Under the pieces are notes generated by a model, which made no database searches, was not told the DNA's origin, and was given only the letters and a program-made list of their open reading frames with translations. From assembly GCA_024763405.1 (NCBI GenBank), contig JANTFQ010000019.1:1-15361 (forward strand): 15,361 bases of DNA, written 5' to 3'. This DNA is from Calditrichaceae bacterium (GTDB lineage Bacteria > Calditrichota > Calditrichia > Calditrichales > Calditrichaceae). Positions 1 through 6,359 of this stretch are shown here, one piece after another. A program made the position numbers and the translations under genes. Every line of letters begins with the position of its first letter. The stretch's first letter is position 1.

Positions 1-147
1 CATTTAAAACGACAGGTGATGGGTCGCGAAGTAGTTGTAGCCATTACGAACGGACGTTTTGATTTTGGCCCCTGGGAACAGATTTATTATGCCGAATTTG
101 ACGGCCGGCGCCGCAAACGGGTTCTGGTGAAAATTATCGGCGAATAA
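1..147 (+). CDS. YjbQ-family (UPF0047) protein, C-terminal fragment
   Basis: Only the last 48 codons are present; the gene enters from the left edge in frame 1 and ends at TAA 145-147. The fragment reads HLKRQVMGRE, then a segment with NGRFDFGPWEQIYYAEFDG, and ends RRKRVLVKIIGE. The order 'G.(L/F).GpWQ.I...EFDGpR.R.v.v.iIGE' is the characteristic C-terminus of the YjbQ/UPF0047 family. These are small (about 130-140 aa) single-domain cytoplasmic proteins reported to have weak thiamine-phosphate-synthase activity. The true physiological role is not settled, so I give no gene symbol. Nothing can be said about its promoter or upstream neighbours. An open frame on the opposite strand across 4-201 is a shadow, because this strand carries the recognisable family signature. 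Confidence 0.82.
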   Translation, partial: HLKRQVMGREVVVAITNGRFDFGPWEQIYYAEFDGRRRKRVLVKIIGE

Positions 148-234
148 AACCAGCTCTCTCTTTTGCACAAGTTTCAGTTTGAAATAACGCCAACCCCGCA
201 TATTGAAGTTACCCGTTAATTTTAGAAAAAATGT

Positions 235-263
235 TTGTATCCTTCCTGAGCACTTTGTATACT
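235..263 (+). promoter_or_regulatory. Candidate sigma-70-type promoter for the PP-loop gene
   Basis: A -10-like TATACT (258-263) is preceded after exactly 17 bp by TTGTAT (235-240), which matches the TTG of the -35 consensus but not its second half. Transcription would begin near 270, leaving about 40 nt of leader that contains the GGGAG ribosome-binding site (301-305). The spacing and the -10 are good and the -35 is weak, so this is a plausible but unproven call. Confidence 0.4.
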
Positions 264-311
264 TTGTTCGCCTTTCTTCTTTGAACCACCCTCTTTTAAA
301 GGGAGTCCAGA

Positions 312-1487
312 ATGAGCCTTAATAAATGTACACGCTGTGGCCTGCCCGAAAATTATGGTATCACCAATTTTGATACAAATGGAGTCTGCAATTACTGTCG
401 TTTCTATGACACAGTAAAAGACAAATTACGGGATTTTGAACGCTGGGGAAAATTCTTTTCCGATCACCTGAACCAGCATAAAGGCAAATATAAATATGAT
501 GTCGTTGTTGGGTTTTCCGGGGGAAAAGACAGCTCCTATATCGTTCATAAACTTAAAACGCATTATACGTGCAAAGTGTTAGCGCTCACCGTTAATTTTG
601 GTTTTATGCCGTCAGAATTTGCCTTAGATAACAGTAAGAGGGTTGCAGAGAGTCTGAAGATTGATCACCTTATTTATGACGCCACTTCTGAAGACATAGA
701 AAATGGTTTTAAAAACGCTATACAAAAAGGGAAATTATGTGAATTATGTACAGGACTCTGCACGGCCATTACCAGAAAAACAGCGATTGAACAGCATATC
801 CCCTTTTATATACTTGGAGCAGACCGGGGGCAGCTGCTGCGCGATTTATCACCGGAAACCAGTCCCATGTCCGGTGCTGTCTCTATCGCGACAATGCTTA
901 TGCCGTATTCAACAGAAAAAACACGGCGGCAGGAACGCCCCGCCAAAACAAAACATATGCGCGGCTGGCTGCGTAATTTGGGGTTTTCCGAAACGGCTGC
1001 TTTGGATATTTATCCGGACAGTATTCCCCTTCCCGGTACAGATGCCCTGCCCTTAAGCTTACAGTTTTTTGCCTTCCATGATTACCGGGAAAAAGAGATG
1101 AAACAGATTCTCGTAAAAGAGGCCAACTGGCGCAGACCGGAAGGAGACAATCTTCATTCACATCACGACTGTATTTTTCACGACGCAGCTACTTTTTATT
1201 TCCGGCAGGCAAACAATACCACTATCACCACCGGTGAAGCATGCGTTGATGCAAGAGAGGGCATTGTTAGCAGAGAGGAGGTTCTGCAGGTGCTTGATCA
1301 GGAAAAAGAGCATCTTGATCAAATGGCAGCCCCTTATTCTATTTTTAAAAGCTACTTTGGGATCGAAGAAAAATTCTTAATTACAGCTGCCAAGAAATTC
1401 GGCCGCAGAATCAGAATCCTGAAATCCCTGCGTAAATTTCAGATGTTATTTATGAAACCCAAAATAAAAATCTTTGATCATCTTTAA
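312..1487 (+). CDS. PP-loop ATPase, WbpG / N-acetyl-sugar amidotransferase-like
   Basis: This 391-aa cytoplasmic protein starts at ATG 312 behind GGGAG (301-305). An N-terminal CxxC...CxxC knuckle (C6, C9, C26, C29) probably binds zinc. It is followed by the ATP-pyrophosphatase PP-loop SGGKDS at residues 69-74, then a second cysteine cluster CELCTGLC (C143, C146, C150) and a late HSHHDC segment (282-287). This resembles the WbpG/WbuX family, which uses ATP to activate a carbonyl on N-acetyl sugars for amidation during surface-glycan synthesis. Related PP-loop enzymes (TtcA/TtuA) use CxxC-type clusters to hold an iron-sulfur centre for tRNA thiolation, so a sulfur-transfer role is also possible. 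No glycan genes or HisH/HisF-like partner lie nearby. The gene is convergent with nagB. Family assignment is firm; substrate is unknown. Confidence 0.75.
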   Translation: MSLNKCTRCGLPENYGITNFDTNGVCNYCRFYDTVKDKLRDFERWGKFFSDHLNQHKGKYKYDVVVGFSGGKDSSYIVHKLKTHYTCKVLALTVNFGFMPSEFALDNSKRVAESLKIDHLIYDATSEDIENGFKNAIQKGKLCELCTGLCTAITRKTAIEQHIPFYILGADRGQLLRDLSPETSPMSGAVSIATMLMPYSTEKTRRQERPAKTKHMRGWLRNLGFSETAALDIYPDSIPLPGTDALPLSLQFFAFHDYREKEMKQILVKEANWRRPEGDNLHSHHDCIFHDAATFYFRQANNTTITTGEACVDAREGIVSREEVLQVLDQEKEHLDQMAAPYSIFKSYFGIEEKFLITAAKKFGRRIRILKSLRKFQMLFMKPKIKIFDHL

Positions 1488-1549
1488 TCTATGAATACCA
1501 CCCGGGGCAAGCTCTGGGGAACTATTTAAGTTAAACAAAGGATGACAAC

Positions 1550-2356
1550 TTATCCCGGAAGGTTTTCCAGCGCTTTTTTTTCAATATCCTTAAAATAGCG
1601 TACCGTACCTACCTTTAATTCCATTGTTGAATCATCATCACAGACAATCATCGCATGGTTATGCAGTTGCAGCACCGAAACGGTCCACATATGATTCACA
1701 CCGTCTTCCACGACCTTTTGCAGTGCCCTTGCTTTGTTGTATCCGCTGATAATAATGAGCAGTTTTTTGGCGTCCATAACCGTACCGACACCAACCGTTA
1801 AAGCCGTTTTAGGCACCTTGTTTATATCATTATCAAAGAATCTTGAGTTCGCCTGAATGGTGTCAAAGGTCAGCGTTTTTATGCGGGTGCGTGAGGAAAG
1901 AGAAGAACCGGGTTCATTAAAAGCAATATGCCCGTCCGGACCAATTCCGCCTAAAAACAAATCGATGCCGCCTGCTTTTTTAATCTTTTCTTCATAGCGG
2001 GCGCATTCTGCTTCGAGGTCTGCAGCATTTCCATTTAAAATATTGATGTTTTCTTTGGGAATATCAATATGTGAAAATAAATGATGATGCATAAAATAGT
2101 GATAGCTCTCGGGATGATCTTCCGGAATTCCCACATATTCATCCATGTTAAATGTTACCACATTTTTAAAGGATACTTTTCCCTGCTTATGTAGCGAAAC
2201 CAGTTCTTTATATGTTCCGATTGGCGAAGAACCGGTGGGAAGACCAAGAACATACGGTTTGTCTGCGGTCGGCGCAGCTTCGTTTATTTTATGCGCCGTG
2301 TAGTGTGCAACCCACTTGCTAAGCTTGTCATAATCCTGGTGAATAAGAATACGCAT
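1550..2356 (-). CDS. nagB: Glucosamine-6-phosphate deaminase
   Basis: This cytoplasmic enzyme converts glucosamine 6-phosphate to fructose 6-phosphate and ammonia, joining amino-sugar breakdown (chitin, peptidoglycan) to glycolysis. At 268 aa it is almost the size of E. coli NagB (266 aa), and its key residues fall at the same numbers: the phosphate/sugar-binding LPTGSSP (39-45), MDEY with D72, and DGHIAFNEP containing D141, H143 and E148. The start ATG follows AGAAAGGGAAACAA, a good ribosome-binding site. The gene stands alone, with no nagA, ROK regulator or transporter beside it. It is convergent with the PP-loop gene, and a 14-bp palindrome lies about 80 bp upstream. Assignment is essentially certain. 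Confidence 0.97.
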   Translation of the reverse strand: MRILIHQDYDKLSKWVAHYTAHKINEAAPTADKPYVLGLPTGSSPIGTYKELVSLHKQGKVSFKNVVTFNMDEYVGIPEDHPESYHYFMHHHLFSHIDIPKENINILNGNAADLEAECARYEEKIKKAGGIDLFLGGIGPDGHIAFNEPGSSLSSRTRIKTLTFDTIQANSRFFDNDINKVPKTALTVGVGTVMDAKKLLIIISGYNKARALQKVVEDGVNHMWTVSVLQLHNHAMIVCDDDSTMELKVGTVRYFKDIEKKALENLPG

Positions 2357-2436
2357 TTGTTTCCCTTTCTGATTTAGTTAAACTACTTATATTTTTTCTG
2401 TTGTCGAAATAGAAAGGATGGATATTAGTTCGTTAG

Positions 2437-2450
2437 TTTTGTTAACAAAA
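2437..2450. promoter_or_regulatory. Perfect 14-bp palindrome upstream of nagB (possible operator)
   Basis: TTTTGTTAACAAAA is a perfect dyad centred on GTTAAC, 81-94 bp upstream of the nagB start codon. That position and symmetry suit an operator for a dimeric repressor or activator. No regulator gene is adjacent and I do not recognise the site as belonging to a particular family, so the regulatory role is inference. Confidence 0.35.
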
Positions 2451-2578
2451 TAAGTAAAGAAACTATCTTTTGAAAGTAAAATTTATTTTTTATCTTTTAA
2501 ATTGAACAATCGTTTTGATACCATTTAAAAAAATTGCCAGCATTCTATCGTATTGCACAGGGGCCTGGCAGATTTCCC

Positions 2579-2605
2579 AATTGAGATAAGGGCTTAATCT
2601 CAATT
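2579..2605. repeat. 9-bp perfect hairpin in the nagB-hydrolase spacer
   Basis: Arms AATTGAGAT (2579-2587) and ATCTCAATT (2597-2605) are perfect complements around a 9-nt loop. There is no long T-run on either side, so a classical rho-independent terminator is unlikely. It could be an operator, an RNA hairpin or a remnant repeat. Confidence 0.4.
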
Positions 2606-2612
2606 TCGGATT

Positions 2613-2705
2613 TCAATATTCTAGTTCATTAAGACAGTACAGCGCGTTCACCGCGGACATACGCACCTTGTCATTATTAATTTTATCATCAATAGTTGCC
2701 GCTCT
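2613..2705 (-). pseudogene. Possible remnant of a HEAT-repeat-like gene (C-terminal scrap)
   Basis: On the minus strand, 30 codons run from just after an in-frame TGA (2706-2708) to a TGA at 2613-2615. They read DDKINNDKVRMSAVNALY followed by CLNELEY. The pattern 'D..VR..AV.AL' is typical of the second helix of HEAT/armadillo-like repeats. No start codon with a ribosome-binding site and no in-frame upstream continuation is visible, so if real it is the truncated end of a lost gene. The stretch is short and chance resemblance cannot be excluded. Confidence 0.2.
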
Positions 2706-2797
2706 TCATGTTTTATAACCTGTTATCATATTTCATCACATAAACTCTTTTCCCTTTGGTAGATTCCAACAGAAAATTTAAATCAACGGAGATTAAA

Positions 2798-3691
2798 ATG
2801 AATTTACAAAAGCAATCAACCCTTATTTTAAGTATTATAATATTCAGCTTCATTTTTTTATTACATCCGCTAAAGGCAGAAGCAACTTATTTTGATACCG
2901 AAGTAACAGGACAAGGAAAACCAATTATTTTTATTCATGGCTATGCGTCAAATAAAAGCGTTTGGGATGAAACAGTCGACTATCTCAAATCGGATTTTCA
3001 ATGTCATGTTATACAGATAGCAGGATTTGCAGGGCAAACTCCTGTTAAAAAAGAAAAATTTTTATCTAATCTAAAAGACGAGATTGCCAAATATATTAGA
3101 ACAAATCATCTTGAACCTGTAATACTTGTTGGCCACAGTATGGGAGGTTTTCTCGCCTTATGGCTGGCTTCGGAATACCCGGAATTGGTTTCAAAAGTAG
3201 TCAGTGTTGACGGAGTACCCTATTTATCCGCAATATACAATCCTAAAGCCACGCCCCAATCACAAATGGAGATGGCCAAAAAATCATTCAATTATGATAA
3301 TGATTTTGCTCCACGCGAAAACGGAATGACGGATGCACAGTTAAAACAGTTATTTAGTACCATGACAATTCGTGAAGAAAAAATTCCTGTTTTACTTAAA
3401 TGGACAAAAGAATCTGACAAAAGGACGTTAAATCAATCTATGTTTGAAATGATGGTAACTGACATTCGGGAAAATGTTAAAAAGATTAAAGCTCCGGTTT
3501 TGGTATTTGGGGCTTGGATTGCATATAAAAACTACGGTGCAACAAAAGAGAGCACATTAAAACTGTATGAATTACAATTTAGTAATGTTAAAGATCATAC
3601 AATAGTATTGACTAATAAGGGTAAACATTTTATAATGTGGGATGATTTTAAATGGTATTCTTCTACGATGAAGGCCTTTTTAAAAAAATAA
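2798..3691 (+). CDS. Exported alpha/beta hydrolase
   Basis: I chose ATG 2798 because it follows a ribosome-binding site (ACGGAG) and opens directly into a signal peptide: MNLQKQ, then a hydrophobic stretch to about residue 22, ending near KAEA. A TTG 14 codons upstream lacks these features. The 297-aa product has the alpha/beta-hydrolase oxyanion-hole HG (47-48), the nucleophile elbow GHSMGG with S114, and a C-terminal NKGKHF with H277. The usual acid after strand 7 is absent: the segment there reads PVLVFGAWIAYKNYG. D138, at the end of the strand-6 segment VSVDG, is the likely acid, an alternative seen in some members of this fold. Substrate is unknown; it probably acts as an esterase or peptidase-like hydrolase in the periplasm. 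It is followed by a terminator, so it is likely monocistronic. Base composition is AT-rich, like the two-component genes that follow. Confidence 0.85.
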   Translation: MNLQKQSTLILSIIIFSFIFLLHPLKAEATYFDTEVTGQGKPIIFIHGYASNKSVWDETVDYLKSDFQCHVIQIAGFAGQTPVKKEKFLSNLKDEIAKYIRTNHLEPVILVGHSMGGFLALWLASEYPELVSKVVSVDGVPYLSAIYNPKATPQSQMEMAKKSFNYDNDFAPRENGMTDAQLKQLFSTMTIREEKIPVLLKWTKESDKRTLNQSMFEMMVTDIRENVKKIKAPVLVFGAWIAYKNYGATKESTLKLYELQFSNVKDHTIVLTNKGKHFIMWDDFKWYSSTMKAFLKK

Positions 3692-3711
3692 ATTCATAAA
3701 ACAAAATTTCG

Positions 3712-3760
3712 GATTGGCAAGGGCAATTAAGAAAATAGTTTCCCTTGTCAATCTGCTTTT
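3712..3760 (+). terminator. Rho-independent-like terminator after the hydrolase gene
   Basis: Arms GATTGGCAAGGG (3712-3723) and CCCTTGTCAATC (3742-3753) form a 12-bp stem with one G-U pair. TGCTTTT follows. It lies 20 bp past the hydrolase stop and separates that gene from the two-component pair. Confidence 0.65.
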
Positions 3761-3769
3761 AAATAAAAC

Positions 3770-3783
3770 TTTATTCGAATAAA
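3770..3783. promoter_or_regulatory. Perfect 14-bp palindrome just upstream of the LytS-type kinase
   Basis: TTTATTCGAATAAA is a perfect dyad that ends 38 bp before the kinase ATG and follows the preceding terminator. The placement fits an operator controlling the two-component operon. LytTR regulators usually bind direct repeats rather than perfect dyads, so the binding protein is not obvious. In AT-rich DNA a chance origin is possible. Confidence 0.3.
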
Positions 3784-3821
3784 AGTGGCCGGCTGTTAAT
3801 TCTGTAAATTATAACTATGCG

Positions 3822-4853
3822 ATGAAAACTAAAATCACCTACTGGATTTTTCAACTATTAGGATGGGGCATATATTTAGCCATTGGATTAATTATAATGG
3901 CTAATTACAATCAAAATGTCTTAAAATGGTTTCCTGTCCTATTTATCAAAACGAGTCTTCTTCTTGTTATGACTCATTTATTAAGAAACTATATCATAAA
4001 AACAGATTTATTAAATCTTTCAGTCCTAAAAATTATCTCTACAGCGCTCCTTTCTGTTATTATTATCCCAGCAGCTGCCAATATGGTTACTTCCGGTTTA
4101 ATGCTTCAACCTTTTAAATTAATTACCTGGGAACAATATAGTTTTAAAATGTTTTTTTACTATTTTTTAAATGAAAGCTTCATTGTCGCTGTTTGGCTGG
4201 CTGTTTATTTAGTGACCGCTTTTATAAAACAGAACAGACAGCGTGAAATTGAGAAATGGCAGCTCGAAGTCATTGCACAAAAAGCACAGCTGGACTCGTT
4301 AAAATCTCAGATAAATCCGCATTTTATTTTTAATAGTTTAAATAACATTCGTTCGTTGATATTTGAAAACCCCGGAAAAGCAAGCGATATGATAACCCAT
4401 CTTTCTAATCTTTTAAGATATTCCATTAAACACAATGATTCGGGAAAAGAGACTATTCAGCACGAACTTGAAATTGTTAAAGATTATTTAAAACTGCAGT
4501 CCATTCATCTCGAAGAAAGACTCCACTATTCGATTGAAGTTGATGAAAACCTATTGAATATCGAAGTTCCTTCAATGTCAATTCAGTTACTGGTTGAAAA
4601 TGCTGTTAAACACGGGCTTTGGGAGCAAGTTGACGGCGGGACAATTAGCATTAAGATTTTTAGTCAGGATAAAAATGCAATTATAGAAATTTCAAATACG
4701 GGCACGATTAAAGAAAAAGTGGAAAGCACAAAACTGGGGATTAAAAACATTTCGGAAAGACTACGATTGATGTTTGGAAATGACGCAAAGGTGACATTAA
4801 AGCAAACCCAAAAAAATATTGTAACCACAAAATTTAATATTCCATTGAACTGA
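3822..4853 (+). CDS. LytS/YehU-type membrane sensor histidine kinase
   Basis: This 343-aa inner-membrane kinase phosphorylates the LytTR regulator encoded next. Four hydrophobic segments (about residues 8-26, 38-55, 68-88 and 110-134) are joined by short loops, with no recognisable extracytoplasmic sensor domain. A basic/coiled linker (137-160) leads into the His_kinase (PF06580) motif NPHFIFNSLNNI, with phospho-acceptor H167. The HATPase part has the N-box LVENAVKHG (257-265), a shortened G1-like SNTG (291-294) and GIKNISERL (306-314). This architecture is standard for the family paired with LytTR regulators, especially in Bacteroidetes. The signal sensed is unknown; it must come through the membrane segments. 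There is no strong Shine-Dalgarno before ATG 3822. The gene is AT-rich relative to dnaK and degQ. Confidence 0.92.
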   Translation: MKTKITYWIFQLLGWGIYLAIGLIIMANYNQNVLKWFPVLFIKTSLLLVMTHLLRNYIIKTDLLNLSVLKIISTALLSVIIIPAAANMVTSGLMLQPFKLITWEQYSFKMFFYYFLNESFIVAVWLAVYLVTAFIKQNRQREIEKWQLEVIAQKAQLDSLKSQINPHFIFNSLNNIRSLIFENPGKASDMITHLSNLLRYSIKHNDSGKETIQHELEIVKDYLKLQSIHLEERLHYSIEVDENLLNIEVPSMSIQLLVENAVKHGLWEQVDGGTISIKIFSQDKNAIIEISNTGTIKEKVESTKLGIKNISERLRLMFGNDAKVTLKQTQKNIVTTKFNIPLN

Positions 4854-4858
4854 AAACT

Positions 4859-5566
4859 ATGAATGTAATTATAATTGATGATTCCCGATTAGCTCGCAAT
4901 GAATTAAAAAGACTTCTTTCGACAAGAACGACAATAAAAATCATTGGCGAAGCGGCTAACGCGGAACAGGCAAAAACTGTAATTGAGGAGAAGAAACCGG
5001 ATGTTATATTTCTGGATATTCAAATGCCCGGTAAATCCGGTTTCGATTTACTGGAGGAATTAGAGTTTGTCCCAATCGTCATCTTTACAACAGCCTATGA
5101 TCAATATGCACTAAAAGCATTTGAATTTAATGCGCTTGATTATTTACTTAAACCGATTGACAGCGAAAGACTTGCAGAGTCTCTAACTAAAATTTCTATG
5201 GGTGAAAAGGATGAAAGTAAAACAACAGATTCTTACAGAACCGAACAGTTTTTTATTAAAGATGGCACTAAATGCTGGTTCGTAAAATTAGATGAGATAA
5301 AATATTTTGAAATTGACGGTAACTACTCAAAAGTCTGTTTTGGAAACGAATCACCGATGATTCCACGAACTTTAAATTATCTTGAGAAAAGATTAAATCC
5401 GGCCGTCTTCTTCAGAGCCAACAGAAAACAAATACTAAACATTAATTGGATATTAAAGATTGAAACCTGGTTCAACGGCACTTTAAAGGTTGTATTAAAA
5501 GATAAGAAAGAAATCAATGTATCCCGAAGGCAGGCCGGAAAACTGAAAGAATTAATGAGTTTTTAA
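4859..5566 (+). CDS. LytTR-family response regulator
   Basis: The start lies 5 nt after the kinase stop, so the two are co-transcribed. The 235-aa protein has a receiver domain (about 1-120) with the acidic pair DD (7-8), phospho-acceptor D53 in FLDIQMPG, T77/T78 and K98 in LLKPI. A LytTR DNA-binding domain follows (about 129-235): FFIKDGTKCWFVKLDEIKYF, then DGNYSKV, RTLNYLEKRL and the C-terminal SRRQAGKLKEL. LytTR regulators are cytoplasmic transcription factors that bind direct repeats upstream of a small regulon, often one adjacent gene and their own operon. The neighbouring exported hydrolase is a candidate target by position only. The gene ends 20 bp before the convergent idi stop, and no terminator is visible between them. 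Confidence 0.95.
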   Translation: MNVIIIDDSRLARNELKRLLSTRTTIKIIGEAANAEQAKTVIEEKKPDVIFLDIQMPGKSGFDLLEELEFVPIVIFTTAYDQYALKAFEFNALDYLLKPIDSERLAESLTKISMGEKDESKTTDSYRTEQFFIKDGTKCWFVKLDEIKYFEIDGNYSKVCFGNESPMIPRTLNYLEKRLNPAVFFRANRKQILNINWILKIETWFNGTLKVVLKDKKEINVSRRQAGKLKELMSF

Positions 5567-5586
5567 CACTTCCACAAATAAATCGA

Positions 5587-6144
5587 TCAGAGCGCATAAA
5601 TTTCACTTAAATATTCGCGGGTCAAACGTTCCCATTCCATTTTAAACCAGGGGGTGTAACGTTCGGGATTTAGCAGCATATCGCGGTTTAAATCGGTTAT
5701 GGAAATATATTTCCAATCCATAATTTCCGTATCATTTATTTTGGGTTCGCTATTCGCACGGCCGATGTAAACGGAACACAATTCGTTTTCGCTGCCCTTT
5801 TCACCAAAAGAAGCCTGATACTGAAAACGATATAAATATCGCAATGGAACATCCAGTCCCACTTCTTCCTTTAGCCGCCGCGCTACCGCCTGTGAATAGC
5901 TTTCGCCTTTCCTGGGATGGCTGCAGCAGGTATTGGACCAGTATTCGCCCCATAGGCGCTTATCCGCGTGACGCTGCTGTAAGAGCAGTTCATTCTTATC
6001 ATTAAAGATAAATATGGAAAAGGCCCGGTGTAAAACACCGTTTCCGTTATGACAAAAATCTTTACTTTCGTACCCGGTGATATTATCATATTCATCCACT
6101 AAAATAAGTTTTTCATCATCAAAAGAGACTACATTGCCTGCCAT
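5587..6144 (-). CDS. idi: Isopentenyl-diphosphate delta-isomerase, type I
   Basis: This cytoplasmic enzyme interconverts isopentenyl and dimethylallyl diphosphate, supplying isoprenoid precursors for quinones and undecaprenyl lipid carriers. The 185-aa length matches E. coli Idi (182 aa). Metal-binding histidines H32 and H39 lie in CHNGNGVLHR. The catalytic cysteine is in NTCCSHP (C74, with H76 as metal ligand). The Nudix helix region runs GES..QA..RRLKEEVG (80-96). Acidic ligands/catalyst E119 and E121 lie in SENEL, and the C-terminal YTPWFK is also typical. ATG 6144 follows AAAAAGGAACTTAAA, a good ribosome-binding site. The gene stands alone and is divergent from the next + strand gene. Type I is the flavin-independent Nudix form; no type II features are present. 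Confidence 0.96.
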   Translation of the reverse strand: MAGNVVSFDDEKLILVDEYDNITGYESKDFCHNGNGVLHRAFSIFIFNDKNELLLQQRHADKRLWGEYWSNTCCSHPRKGESYSQAVARRLKEEVGLDVPLRYLYRFQYQASFGEKGSENELCSVYIGRANSEPKINDTEIMDWKYISITDLNRDMLLNPERYTPWFKMEWERLTREYLSEIYAL

Positions 6145-6359
6145 TTTAAGTTCCTTTTTAAGTAACGCCAGTATTAAGAGTTGTATAAGTTAAAGTATCA
6201 GGTATCAACTTTCAAGTCAGACTATAGCAATCTGAAAGCAACAAAAATTACAACAAAATATGAACTCATACCAAAATCCTGTATATTAAACGTAAACCAA
6301 TTACACAAATAGATAAGTGGCCGGAACCAATAATCCTTTACTAAAAATATTCAGTTTCT

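Larger units (their letters stand above)
2357..2797. other. 441-bp gene-poor spacer between nagB and hydrolase
   Basis: This AT-rich divergent spacer carries no convincing intact gene. It contains the nagB-side palindrome (2437-2450), a looser TGCCAG/CTGGCA inverted pair (2535-2540 and 2565-2570), a 9-bp hairpin (2579-2605) and a short minus-strand reading segment that looks like the tail of a HEAT-type repeat protein (2613-2705). The combination suggests a place where a gene has decayed or material was inserted. Confidence 0.5.

Noticed and set aside
4..201. Open frame of 65 codons on the minus strand
   Set aside because: The opposite strand encodes the recognisable YjbQ C-terminus; this frame is an antisense shadow.
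2756..2797. TTG start 14 codons upstream for the exported hydrolase
   Set aside because: It has no ribosome-binding site and would place polar residues before the signal peptide; ATG 2798 has both features.
3783..3792. 10-mer AAGTGGCCGG present upstream of both 3822 and 6360 genes (second copy 6315-6324)
   Set aside because: Ten-base matches are expected many times in 15 kb, and there is no flanking similarity.
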